Shown piece after piece: positions 9,814 to 21,700 of a stretch of DNA of 64,000 bases (position 1 is the first letter of the stretch; each line of letters begins with the position of its first letter). The position numbers and the translations under genes were made by a program. The notes beneath the pieces are model-generated. The model saw only the letters and a program-made list of their open reading frames with translations. It was not told where the DNA came from and did not search any database. Where the stretch lies: positions 180,031-244,030 of the forward strand of contig MNCI01038244.1 in assembly GCA_015680685.1 (NCBI GenBank), given 5' to 3'. Source of the DNA: Gnetum montanum (taxonomy: Eukaryota; Streptophyta; Gnetopsida; Gnetales; Gnetaceae).

Positions 9814-10320
9814 CGTCCGCTACAACGCTAAACTGGCAACAATCGTCCGCTATGACGTAAAAATGGCATTTCCTTCACACGTCCGCCATGATGCTAAACT
9901 GGCAATGATCGTCTGCCATGACACAAAACTACCAAGTTGCAACCGTCTGCCACGACGTAAAACTAGCAGCATTGTACAGGTCCACCAAGACGAAAAACTG
10001 GCAGTTTCTGCACACGTCCGCCATGACACTAAACTGGCACCGATTGTCTGCCAGGACATAAAACTAACACAGGTAAGTAGCCTTCTGCTAAGACGTGAAA
10101 CTAGCATAGATTTGTCCATGGGTCAAGACATGAAACTAGCATCCACAGTACAGTCTGCTGAGACCATAAATCAGCTCTACCACCATCCGCTATGACGTAA
10201 AACTAGCATTTCTCAGTCTGCCCAGACTTTAACTGGGACCATGGTCTGCTGAGACTTAAAACCAGCAACGACAATCTACCAGGACTTAAAGCTGGGATTT
10301 ACAGGCTGCCATCATGCAAA
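9814..10320 (+). repeat. Tandem repeat TR2 after integrase (about 15 units)
   Basis: Degenerate units of 27-41 bp with consensus GTCYGCYATGACGTAAAACT followed by RGCA, for example CGTCCGCTATGACGTAAAAA near 9844 and CGTCCGCCATGACACTAAAC near 10014. Starts 38 bp after the integrase stop. The equivalent array in T4 (59280-59770, minus strand) shares the core. Variable tandem repeats near the 3' UTR are known in Tat/Ogre elements. Open frames across this array are repeat artefacts. Confidence 0.85.
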
Positions 10321-11497
10321 TCAAGCGAGCGTAATCATCTCTGTGCAGCCGCAAAACAAATGGGGTGGGGTACTGGGTCAGTCCCAGCGTCGCTACCTCA
10401 CTGGCATCCTGCTGATTCCTCGAACATGCTGAAAGGCATACTACTGACCCCTCGGAGATGCCGTCACTACCCCCACTGCAGCAGTGGCACCTCTGAGAGT
10501 TTAGTTTCTCCGATCGGAGCCCCAAAGCAGTTTTCATCAAAAATGACCTTGGGGATCTCCGCTCATCATCGCTATCAAACTCTGGCTTCACAGATTCACC
10601 TAGCCGGTTCTCTGCATAACCAGTTAGGTGCGATGAGTCTGGTAATCTTTGGCAGCGATATGCTGGGCCAAGCACCAATGGTGAAGACCTTGGCCTCGTG
10701 CTATAGTTCTTCCTCCACGGCCCGCTCACTCTGTCTCGCCCCAAACGGTACTTGTTTCAACAACCTCTTCGGTGATTCAACTAAGCAATGGTGCCCTCCA
10801 TTTTCTTCTTTGGTTGTAAGTTACTTGCTACGAGGATGTCGTTCAAAGGTGCGTTCATTTGAGCGGTGAGGTACAGACAGCGCTTTGAGATGGCCGCTTA
10901 GGTTAGCCTGTCCACTCAGGAGTGCACCCCTGTTTTTCCTACAATCCTACCCCTAGTTCTTACTTCCCTACATCTCCACCATTTTCTCCCCTTATGCAAA
11001 ACGTACATACGCAGCACACGCTTTCCGCATTTGCATTACAATCAAGTCCATAAACCAGCGTAACGCAACTCGCCTAGTGGACACACAAAAAATAAAATGG
11101 AAGTGGGTCAGCACAATGGATGAAACACAACACATCCAGGCCATGAAAATGCAACACAATTCGTCTAAGCAACCCCTCTTCATCTGCAAAATAATGGCAC
11201 AACTCCATGCAAACATAGTCATAGGAAAAGGCCTAAGTGCTTATGCGTGAAAAAGAACTATATTCACTCATTTGGGTCTTCCCCGAACCTCATTTGCGTC
11301 TTCCCCGAACCTTTTTCCTCTTACCACTGTAAAAATTCCTTTCCATACCCTTCTATCCTCTATTTCCCTCATTTCTGCACTTCTCTATTGACAGGGCGAC
11401 ACTTGAGTAACCATTGATGAATGTTGTTGGTACTTTTACTTATCTGGTGTTTCTTATTCTTTGTCAACGTCTTTCGGGCAAGCCCTCTAACCGTCAA
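10321..11497 (+). other. 3' untranslated region of T1
   Basis: No protein recognised. Long open frames on both strands at 10286-10869 overlap each other and match nothing I know; the minus-strand one is Asp/Ser-rich and could be another antisense remnant, but this is weak. The last 110 bp (about 11390-11500) match T4 at 58150-58260 on the minus strand, including CTGGTGTTT and GTCAACAAAGAGGGGCCA. The length to the polypurine tract (about 1.17 kb) is close to that in T4 (about 1.13 kb). Confidence 0.55.
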
Positions 11498-11511
11498 CAA
11501 AGAGGGGCCAT
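11498..11511 (+). promoter_or_regulatory. Polypurine tract of T1
   Basis: CAAAGAGGGGCCAT directly before the LTR start TGAAACACT. The same tract precedes the T4 LTR (58137-58149 on the minus strand). It primes plus-strand DNA synthesis during reverse transcription. Confidence 0.75.
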
Positions 11512-11670
11512 TGAAACACTGTAGAAATTGTGAATCGGCCTCAGGCGAAGATTCACGATTTGGGCGGAATTTTGCGATGGCAATCTAGAAGGCAGAATAA
11601 AGCAAAGAGGCGCGCAGCATCCAGTCTCCGAGTTTCTCACAGATTTTTAACCTTACTTTGTTTTCTCTCT

Positions 11671-12096
11671 TTACGCTACATTACGCAACATAGCGTAGTG
11701 CCACTCAGCGTAACTCTGTTTAGCGTAGCCCGATATCAGAATGCAACTTACTTCAGCAGTTTTGACGAAGTTTAAAGTTCAAAACTTATCGCATACTCGG
11801 CTAAGTCTTTTGCTCAGGGCCGAGTTTACACTCCGTTATGCAGAGCAGTGTAATGAGCTTCAAAGAAGACAAAGTCAGAATACAAGGAAGAGCTGCAGTT
11901 TGATTTCTTTTCTTTGCAGATTGGGCGCTTTACGCTTATTACGCTACGTAGCATGGACAAGCATAATTTGTTGTAAAGTTGACCATTTTTTACACTCTGT
12001 TACGCTTTGCAGTGTAAATAAGCATAAAACAGCTAGCATCAACTACTCTCATGCTCTATTACACTCTACCACGCGACGCAGCGTAAACAAGTGTAA
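11671..12096 (+). repeat. Array of TTACRCT...AGYGTAA inverted repeats in the LTR
   Basis: Five units with arms TTACRCT and AGYGTAA around a 13-14 bp middle that often includes TTACGC or TTATGC: 11671-11697, 11826-11853, 11930-11955, 11990-12017 and 12059-12096. Arms are perfect in units 2 and 4 (TTACACT/AGTGTAA). The array ends about 245 bp upstream of the TATA box. The T4 LTR has related hairpins such as GACGTTGCACAACGTAAGG. A protein-binding array or hairpin-forming U3 sequence is possible. Confidence 0.75.
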
Positions 12097-12340
12097 TACA
12101 ATCTAAATCCGGCTAAAGCAGTTACATATCTGCTATTCACACGCACAATACGCTGATGAGCATATTGTGCATAATCGTGAAACAGCTTTGGCAAAAGTGC
12201 TGACAGCATACGTTGCCCCTTCTCCAGGAAATGTGACGTGACATGGCTAGTTTCAATATAAAGTTTACCAGGTCAATGGTATTTTGAAAGTTCGGGACAT
12301 GTGTCATCAGGGCCATGCTTTCTCCGCATGTTGTCGAACT

Positions 12341-12349
12341 TATAAATAC
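12341..12349 (+). promoter_or_regulatory. LTR TATA box of T1
   Basis: TATAAATAC in the context CGAACTTATAAATACTCC, the only clear TATA box in this LTR. It marks the probable U3/R boundary about 830 bp into the LTR. Confidence 0.55.
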
Positions 12350-15300
12350 TCCAATTGACGAGGAAACAAGGGGCTCCCCCCGCATCTTTTAACTTTTGGC
12401 AGCTTCACTTTTAGCAGAGACAGAAGACATTTCACTTGAGCATTAACAGCAGGAGCAATCAGTCCTTTGGCAAAAACACAGCTCTCTCCATTGGCGATCA
12501 TTGATAGTTCTGAGCAAAGACTACCCAAGGAAAAAGGAGCAGATCAGAGATCGAAAGATCACCTGGTGCAGTTTGCAAATTTTATTGGTCAAAAACAGTT
12601 GATCGATAGACCTCAGAGCTTGACCTTCCTTACATCCCATCTCTGGCCTACGAGGTAGATCGAACTCCATTTTGTACTCCTTGTTGAACAGTTTTCTTGT
12701 TATTTTGTGTATGCTTCGCACAAGATAAGCGAAGCTTTTCTATTGGAAATTTGTATGCAATATACCCATTTTTCGGGTCAAAGTACAGATCTTGGAATTA
12801 CGCATCTTTCTTAAATTCGATTTCTCTTGTCATGTTGACATTGTTGTTATCCACATTATTTTCTTCTCCTTTGGTGATTCACCGAATCAGATTGTTCCAC
12901 GAAATATCTACAATATTCGTCGATTTACTGATTGAGTAAGTCCCTGTCTGATCGACAAGACCGTTCAGGGCACTGCGGATTCGTTTTCTCCAACACGGCC
13001 CTCACACGGATCCATGGTTAAGACTGTGTACATGGATTTTTTGTTTGGTATTTTCTAGCTACCGACATTTTCCGTCGTTACAACCATAGCTATCATTGTG
13101 GAGACCTTGCTACCCCATTCTACTAGCCTTGTTGTCAAGTTCATGATTGATGACCTTGACACTTGTATGGAGGGTGACCATCATGATGACATGGATACTC
13201 TAGGCACACATAAGTTATCCAAATTTTGGATATGCTTGAGTTTATTCAGCACAATGCCAACAATATGTTGATGATAGGTCACCATGTTCATACTTTATTC
13301 TAAAATCCTCTTGGCACTTTCTACTATTTAGAGGGTTAAGTGTAATTCTAAGTTTTTTGGTTCATCTTTTATTTTCACTAGGAAACTTCGATTTAACAAC
13401 TTTTGTTTAGTTTACATACAACAGGTATAGGATGGATGACCAAGGATTAATCAAGAGTGATCAAATCTTATCCTTGGCCCACATAGCACTGGAGGTTTTT
13501 GCAAAAAGTCAAGTAGTAAGGCTCATGGTGTTAAAATAGCTAAAGGATAACTTTAGCAAGTATTCCTCATGCTACTCTTAGGCCTATCATAAGTGCTTGG
13601 CTAACAGGATGACTCATAGTTGATGGGATCTCCTAGGTTTGGGCATACATGCATGTATTAGGATTCCCATGTTGCCTACATGAGGTAAGCAAAGTTTAGA
13701 ATTTTTATTTTTTTATTTTTTTCTTTACTTAATTATTTTTTATACAATGTCAAAGTTTTTTTAGTTGCATAATTGTTTGGTTATCTAGGCTCTAATAGTT
13801 CAACTAGTTTCATCAATGTGGCTACAAGTTTTATTTGAACTTGTTATGGTTGTGATTCCTTGGTTTGGTATGATGTGTGTATGCCAAAGTTACTAGGCTA
13901 TTTTCATTATGTTGTAGGAGCTATACCAAAATTGATTATTGCTATGATCACTTCAAGATTTGTGGAGGAAACACTTATTCTCAAGTGGGATGAGGTAGAT
14001 TTAGTGTAGCATTGGTTGGCTAGCCAAGCACCTAGAGACATCTAGATAAGGGTTTCTAGTGTAGGTTTGCTTAATTTATTTATGGTCCCTAGCCCAACCA
14101 TACTTAACCCAGAGATGGTGAATGTAACTGACTCCTTTGATAAATGAATTAAGAAATTCATCACCCATGTTCATGATGCACCTATCACTTTGGCCATTAA
14201 CAAAACTATCTTTAGTGACCTCTTGGCATCCCTTGTGAGGGCATAAAGGCTGCCAAAAAATAGGGAAAGACGTGGATCATAGAAAGAAGGTAGAAGAATG
14301 GCTTAAACACTCATCATGGTCATGCTAGATTGTCTCTAGACTAGTGTTAGGTCATAGAGGCTAACGAGATGTATCCATTACTCTATTCCAAGGTAGTCCC
14401 TACATTGTCATCATAGAAGAAGAACTTGGGCATTTCACAAGCTTGAACCATGAAGAAGATCCTCACTGATGATGCCTAATTTAACTAGGCTACTCACTTT
14501 ATTTCGAGGCTATGAGAGGAGATCTTGAAACTCTGAAACAACCTTGAGATAATTACATATGTATTTTACATTTTTTGTGAGATCATGGAGTTCCTACTGG
14601 TGAATAAGAATGTAAGATAGATAAGTCATAATCCACCCAATTCTCTAAACCTTGGGTAAAACACATTATTCTAACGATGTAGGTTCAAAACCCACTAGTG
14701 GAAGATGTTAGGAAATCACTGTCTATTACCACTAAGAAGTTTAGTGATATGCATCATCCTTTCTCTAACAGCTTGGGGGTTGAACCCCAAGTTGCCCATG
14801 GAAATACTATGAAGGCCAAGGAACTACGTTCAGAGGCTGATAGTGTAGCTAGAGCAAAGTTGAAGAGGCTTATGATGAAGGAGATAACACTAGTTGTTGA
14901 GTAGCTAGCATAGAAGAAACTCTTCATAAAACTTGGCCAGGCACATCTTGTGGCTACAGGTATGCTCTATTTACATTCTTTGTTTAGGTTATTTTGCATC
15001 TATGTTTTATGTTACATGGTAATGTTATCATTTTATTCTAGAAAAAATATGCTAACTTGTTCTATGTTTTATCTTCACTATTCATGTATGTAAGCAACAA
15101 GAATGGTAGCCCAAGCAATGGTAGTAGATGCTGAACAAAAATGCCTAGAGGAGGAGGTTCTACAATGGCATGAGAATGAGGGGTTGTCCACATTGGATGT
15201 TTTGATGCCATATTTGAAAATTTATAGTTAGGTGAATCTCTCGTTATTATCCTGGATGATCTTCTTGGTACTTATGAACTTTGTTGTACATGGTGTATGT

Positions 15301-16324
15301 TGTGTTTTCATGTTGGAATTTGATTTTGATCCTTAATTGATGGTTATACTCATTATAGTGCCTAAACCCTACCAAGAAGCATCTGCCTCTATCTTTTGAA
15401 TGAAATCATAAGTGGAAGTTTCTAACAAAATCAAGTTTATGCATGACATGGTTGAAGACATGATTGATTAGTTACAACAAATTACTCTTGATGTTGGTAA
15501 GAACTCTAGCATACTTTGCCTAATTTATTTTGTTATTTATGTGTTTTGTCATTTTTTGGTTTTATGGTCTTTTAATTTTTATGGTCTTAAGGTTTTAGTT
15601 GTTTAAATTATTTTTGGTTATTTTTTGTTATTTACTATTTTTATGTGTTTATCTTGTTATATTATTTGCAGTGTTTAAGGCTAGATGGGATTTCAAATGC
15701 ATTCGTTGAGCTTGATGAGTTTCCTATTGGCACATTTTTACGATTTCATGGAACAGGTGGACTTATTTGCAAATGGTGAGGTATAGAATCCTAATGAACT
15801 GAAATTGTTCAAGGAGGATTATGTTCTTTCTTGTAAAGAATTCTGCAACAGTTAATTAACCATGAAGTTGGAATAGAAATGAAAATGTTGCTGAATTGAA
15901 TGTTTTGAAAATCAAGGGATAATGACATTGCAATTGGGAATGTTGGCATGAGGGTTTATCTAGAGTCAAAAGAAAATGGTGTATCAATTGTAGATATCTC
16001 TCTAGCTTATGATAGAGTAGCTCTAGTTACTTTTTCTATAATAAAGTACAGAGAAGATGAATATGGAATTGGCCTTAATATAACTGGGATTACATTCGAG
16101 GTGCCACAAATTAAAATGTGAGAGTACAACTCCACTTATGCATTCGGTTGTATATGCATACATATATTTATATATCAACCCATGCATCAAATCCATGGTT
16201 ATTATCTCTACTACTATGATATAAATAACAATAAAATATAATATTGATTTAAAAAGGGAATTTATGCAACAATTGTCCAAGTCCTATGAGAATTGAACAC
16301 TTGTCAATTGAAATGGTGGTTATA

Positions 16325-16729
16325 NNNNNNNNNNNNNNNNNNNNNNNNNNNNNNNNNNNNNNNNNNNNNNNNNNNNNNNNNNNNNNNNNNNNNNNNNNNN
16401 NNNNNNNNNNNNNNNNNNNNNNNNNNNNNNNNNNNNNNNNNNNNNNNNNNNNNNNNNNNNNNNNNNNNNNNNNNNNNNNNNNNNNNNNNNNNNNNNNNNN
16501 NNNNNNNNNNNNNNNNNNNNNNNNNNNNNNNNNNNNNNNNNNNNNNNNNNNNNNNNNNNNNNNNNNNNNNNNNNNNNNNNNNNNNNNNNNNNNNNNNNNN
16601 NNNNNNNNNNNNNNNNNNNNNNNNNNNNNNNNNNNNNNNNNNNNNNNNNNNNNNNNNNNNNNNNNNNNNNNNNNNNNNNNNNNNNNNNNNNNNNNNNNNN
16701 NNNNNNNNNNNNNNNNNNNNNNNNNNNNN
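16325..16729. other. Assembly gap (405 N)
   Basis: Run of N inside the T2 antisense gene. Open frames made of X on both strands here are artefacts. Confidence 0.99.
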
Positions 16730-16989
16730 AACTCACAGTACTTGGCAAAGTTGGCTGAATCTCTTTAAAGTAAGTCATTTGTAGTTCACGCAACGCAATC
16801 GTTACATTTCTCACAACCACACGCCGCAACAACACACACACATACTCACATTAACTACTGAGTTTATTTGGAGGTATCTGGGCCTTGGTGTTGCTAGAGA
16901 CTAGCAGGCACCTAAATCCTGTTCAAGGACACTCGTTGGCGGTCGTGTCCCAAACAGTCGCCAACATTGCCCTAACTATTGCCTAAGGT

Positions 16990-17936
16990 GGAGAATGTTC
17001 CACGAAGGTTATATGAGAGTGCCACCGAGTATGTGATCTCATGTGCTAGGACTTCATGGAAGTGTCAATGTTTCAATGAATTCCTATGGGAAAGAGTTGT
17101 AGCATTGGACAAGGAAACCAAGTGGTAGGTGAAGGAGATCAGAGACCTTAGGGACTACCAGGGGTTTGTAGAAGCTAAGCTGGCTAATAGAGACTTCTTA
17201 CAAACTAAGAAAATTAAATGATCATGTTATTAGAGTGCTATCCATGGTAAAGTTTCTCTAGCTAGGAGCAACACTAAACAAAAGTTATAGATGGACCTCC
17301 TGGTGTGAAAGGTTAGAAAGTATTAGGACTATTGTGCTTGGGTCCTTGAGTGGGGCTGAGCACAAAAGTACCACAAGAAGAAGTACAAGGCTAAACAGGA
17401 GAGTTACTTGAAGTGGCTATAGGAGGAGTCCATTGTGAAGCACAAGTTGGAGATGTTCATAAAGGGAATCAATGTAGAGGATGCCTTCATGTTGTTTGAA
17501 GGTTCTCTAGTTGTTTCTAATTTTCCCACTCCTCATATCACCACCACTTTAGGGGAGGCAACTACTACTACACATTCATGGGAGCCACCCTCATGGACCA
17601 ATCTTGAGGAGAGGAACATCTTGAAAGGTGTTAACTTTGGGAAAGTAGATTGGGCCAACATGACTGAAGATCAAATTTTCCATCATCTAGAGGCTAGTCT
17701 TTGGAACTTCCCTATAAAAGATGTTGCACCCAAATCTTCTGAGGTTTTTTTATTTTTAATTAATTTATTTACTTTAGTATATTTTAATTTAGTTTTATTT
17801 GTAGCTTAGTTTCTAGTTATGTTGATTACTAATCAAACCCTTCTTATTGTGATTGGTATAGACATCAGGTGATAGTAGTGGCCCTAGTGGTGGTAACATT
17901 GATTATGCTTCACCTCCTCCTATAGTTGTACCTTAG
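16990..17936 (+). pseudogene. C-terminal exons of the T2 antisense gene
   Basis: LYESATEYVISCARTSWKCQ and LWERVVALDKETKW match the coiled-coil exon of T1 (3113 to about 2840, minus strand). The open frame 17435-17809 includes EEESIVKHKLEMF-like text and WTNLEERNILKGVNFGKVDW, matching T1's penultimate exon. Intron 17744-17861 then leads to a last exon reading SGDSSGPSGGNIDYASPPPI and stop. The tail is shorter and less acidic than in T1. Confidence 0.6.
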
Positions 17937-18753
17937 TCCTACTAGTTTGATCATGCTTTTAGCTATTCTTGTTCTTTTGGATATGGTGTTATGGCTATTT
18001 CTAGCCATTGGTTGTTGTTAGATTGTTTATTTTGACTTATTTTATTACTACATAGTGTAGTCATGGCTATTAGACTCAGTTGATTTTACATGTCATTGTT
18101 GATTGAACTTTTATCACACTATGTGACTATGGTTGTGGGTTATGGACATTTTTATTACAATTATTATTTTAAGTTTTGCCTATATGTTGTAGCATTTTTA
18201 GTTTTATGCATTTTTTGTGTTCTACATTTTGTTCATGTTATGAAGGTACATTGGTTAAAACACATAGTTATAAGGTAATAATTGTTAATGTAGTATGTAA
18301 ACTAACTAGGAAAAGAAATGTAAAATAAGGTATAATGACTATAAAGAAGAAATAGGTTACAAAGGTATTGCCAATTTAAGGCCTTGATAGGCCATCATTT
18401 TGCTAGTTTTAGGCCTTAGTGGGCCATTGTAAAATATTTATAAGTTTTTAGTTTTAAAATTTTTTATGGAATTTCTTTAGTTTTTAAAATTTTTATGGAA
18501 TTTTATGTTTTGGAAAAGGTAATGCATAAAAGAAAAATAAAAATCATAAATAAGCATAAGTTGTAAACTACATGCTAAATGAATATAAAAATAGGATATA
18601 GAAAAATCATGCAATTAAACAAGGTTAAAAACTAGGCTAAGAAAATAAAAGAAAAAGATTATATTGTTATCTGCATAGGGCAAGAATGTAGGAAACATAT
18701 GTCAATTGTGCAAGTATTTCCTAATCTTTGAAAGATTAGGAAAGGTGTATCAT
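17937..18753 (-). other. Spacer of T2 between antisense gene and protease, with TR1 remnant
   Basis: AT-rich, non-coding. At about 18375-18425 GCTAGTTTTAGGCCTTAGTG is the reverse complement of the TR1 unit; a second unit AAGGCCTTGATAGGCCATC precedes it. The distance from the end of protease to the end of the antisense gene is about 0.8 kb, close to T1 (0.7 kb) and T3 (0.86 kb). Confidence 0.6.
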
Positions 18754-21700
18754 CTCTGTTGCAAAAACTTGTACTTTCTATTTCTTTCACTAATCACGTT
18801 AAATGAGAGCTCTCCCCATGATGCATTCATGGTTTGATTGTCATCAATTTCAACCTCATCTACTCTATTGTGCTTCTTGACTTCGTTCTTAATAGTAGGA
18901 ATTTCCTCTTGAAACTTCACTTTGGACCCTTTCTCTATGTCAAAATTGTTGACCACCAAGGGGATTGCACTATTTTCATGAATAATTATTTCAACTTCCT
19001 CATAAGGCAGGTGAATTTCTTAGTGGATCAATGAAGAAACAACTCATAATTTACGTAGCCAAGGCCTCCCCAGGATGAGATTAAACCCTAGTATCTCTTC
19101 CACTACCAAGAAGTTGGCAATTGTGGGGTATTATTTCCCCATTACAAAGTCCAAAAAAATGTATCCTTTTATGACAACTTGTGATTCATTAAAGGATTTT
19201 AGAGTGAAAATAGAAGCATTTTTCATGTGTTTCACTAGGCCTAACTATTTGATGATAGTATAATGTTATTGGCTGCTCCATTGTAAACATGCACCATGTG
19301 CACCTTGTATTGCCCGATCCTTATTGTTATGAAGAGAGGAGCCCTTGTTGTCTCACCATCTTGGGGATTGGTTTTGACTTCATTGTCATGGAATACTAGT
19401 ATGGTTGACTTTGTTTCTTTAATAGATGAGGATGGTACCATCATTACATGGATGAACTCTTCATTGGTGGGCATGTCCTCACTAATGGAAATTGAAGTCA
19501 ACATCTTTAATAAGGCTTCATGGTGTGCAACAAAAGTCATTACTAGGTCGTATAGACAAAGAGAAATGTTCTTCTATTTCAAAGATTGTTTGACCTATTC
19601 CATGGAATTGAGGAAGTCTTTATCATTAGCCATTGATTTCTCATTCTTATTAACTTTGACCACCTCCATTCATCCCAAGATGCAAAATTTATGTTTCATG
19701 GTTTATGTTTTGGCCTTTTTCCCTTTCTCTTATGGCTTGGGATCCTCCCTTGATTGACTATGAAGTAGCTTGAGCATTGGAGCTCATAGGAATGGATGAC
19801 ATGGGGGTGAGCTTCGGTAGGCACACTTCCTTCCATGCCTTAGTTTTCTTGTTGCCTTTGGTTTTGGATTTTGATGTAGACTTCTTGCATTGTTTGGTTG
19901 ATGACTTCTTGTTATTTGGCTACAAGGAAGTTGTTGCATTGGCCACCATAAGAGGATGTTTTCTGATTGTAGTTTTGGTTGCAATGGGAGGGAACACTCT
20001 AATGATGAAAGGTTTTTAGGAGGTGTTGATGTTGGTATCCTTATAGCAAATGGAGTTCTTAAACTAGATGAAGTTGAAGGACCCCTTCATTGTGAGGAGA
20101 TACCTAAATCATAAATGACTCCCATGTAGGTCTTGAGTTGTTGCTTATGTTGAATGCTTCTATTGTATATGGGCTATTATTTTCATTGAATAGGTCTTTT
20201 TAAACCTACATTGACTAGTTTTGTAGCCTAACTAGGTTGGAGGCATTGAGCACTAGCTCTCCATTATCTATCGTCTTTTGCATGTAATCCTTCAAGGCTA
20301 AGAAAAAGGTGGTATCATGACCAAGCAATTGATGATAGTGACAGAAATGATCAAGTTTTAAATACTTAGGTACAGGAAAGTTATCCTTAGTTGTAAGAGT
20401 GGGATCCTTTGCAATTTCACATAATCAATCATGCCTCTTACAGGCATTCTGGTCATCTGCTTATATTGGATTTGGCCACTGTTAAGTAACTAGTCAAGGA
20501 GTTTAGACAATTTTAGGAGCAATATGGAATACCTTAACTGATCTTTCATCTCATAGTTAGGCCTTACGTTACTTAATGTAGACATCCTTGATGTCAAAGG
20601 TTGGTTGGTTACAACAGGGGCCTTGGGTTGGCTTGTTCTTAGCTCCTGTGTGATTTTATTATCTTTGGCCACAATGGCCATGGCTACATGGTTTTATCTC
20701 CCCTTCTCCTTATCCTTCCACATGTGTCGATTTTTATACACCATCTAGTCGGGGTCATGGATTGCCTCAGTAGCATCCTTTATGTTATTAGTCTACAAGA
20801 AAGCTTGACTAAGGGACCATGTGTCTAAGTAATACATCTTGGACTTAATGAAGTCATTAACTATTACCTTGAATATGACCAAAAGGTATATCTTGGCTAT
20901 GCATTCAAGAATCTCATTGAGAAAAACATTTCATCATTGTATGATGACCTTCTACACAAGCTCAAGGGGCCATGCTTAGCCTTCATTAATTGGTCAAGAG
21001 TCATATCAGGTTTTAAGTTATACTTGAAATGGTTAATGAATTGCAATATTAAGTCCTCTAGTGAGGTAATTGATCCTCTTGGTAATGCATGGTATTGGTT
21101 CAAGGCTTTCCTAGTAAGGAACATAGGGAAAATTTACATTATGGTGTGTGGCCAAACTTGTAGCAACAAGCACTCAAAATGGAAGGTGATAAGATGAGTG
21201 TTAAGGTCATCCTCACCATTGTACTTTATGAAATGTGGTATAGGAATGCTTGGAAAAGGAGTTATTTGTAGGATAGCTGGACTAATTAGATCATCCTAAT
21301 AAAAGTTCATTATCTTGGCTATCTACATAGTTGAGGCCTTGAGCTCTCATAACTCTTTCATAAGATCCTAGATCATTTGGAAGGCTTGATCCAAGCCTTG
21401 AGGCATCCTAGTGGGTTGTGACATTTGTACATACGATTGTGATGTAACTTGGAAGGCTTTTGACCTCGTGATAGGCAATGGTAGATATGGAAAAGGTTGA
21501 GTTATCATTATCATAGGGGGGATAAATAATGAAAATAAGGTTTGTGCTAGTATTTGGGGGACAAAAAGGGAAAATGATGTATGAAATACTTGGGTCACCT
21601 AGGATCCCATTGTAGGGCCCACAAGAATGAAAAATGGATGAGCCATGATGAATACCATGGGTGATGGACATGTAGATCAAGGCTACGTGGCAAAAGACAT

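Larger units (their letters stand above)
11512..13067 (+). repeat. 3' LTR of T1
   Basis: Starts TGAAACACT right after the polypurine tract and ends near GCTACCGACA, giving about 1556 bp. The T4 LTR begins with the same TGAAACAC and is about 1549 bp by the same criteria, and T2 and T3 5' LTRs also begin TGAAACAC, so the start is firm. The end is placed by weak alignment to T4 and could move by some tens of bases. Inside are five inverted-repeat units (11671-12096) and a TATA box at 12341. Confidence 0.7.
13068..17936 (+). pseudogene. Antisense gene of T2, heavily decayed
   Basis: T2 gag-protease lies on the minus strand; this gene reads on the plus strand and ends at a TAG at 17934-17936. Candidate GT-AG introns: 13685-13788 (donor GTAAGC), 14960-15094 (GTATGC), 15232-15358 (GTGAAT), 15497-15671 (GTAAGA) and 17744-17861. 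Exon text such as RFVEETLILKWDEVDLV (about 13956-14012) and VAQAMVVDAEQKCLEEEV (about 15105-15160) is interrupted by TAG/TGA stops. The C-terminal exons align with those of the T1 antisense gene. I do not see the FCP1-like block here. The N gap 16325-16729 removes part. Confidence 0.6.

Noticed and set aside
9814-10320. CRISPR-like array
   Set aside because: Units vary in length and sequence and there are no unique spacers of constant size. It lies after a retrotransposon integrase, where tandem repeats are expected.
10286-10869. Two overlapping open frames on opposite strands (152 and 169 residues) as a gene
   Set aside because: Neither matches anything I know or has a domain pattern. They overlap in the T1 3' UTR, and one runs into TR2. 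The minus one could be an antisense remnant but support is too weak.
16286-16841. Long open frames on both strands near 16300-16840
   Set aside because: They consist almost entirely of X from the N gap.
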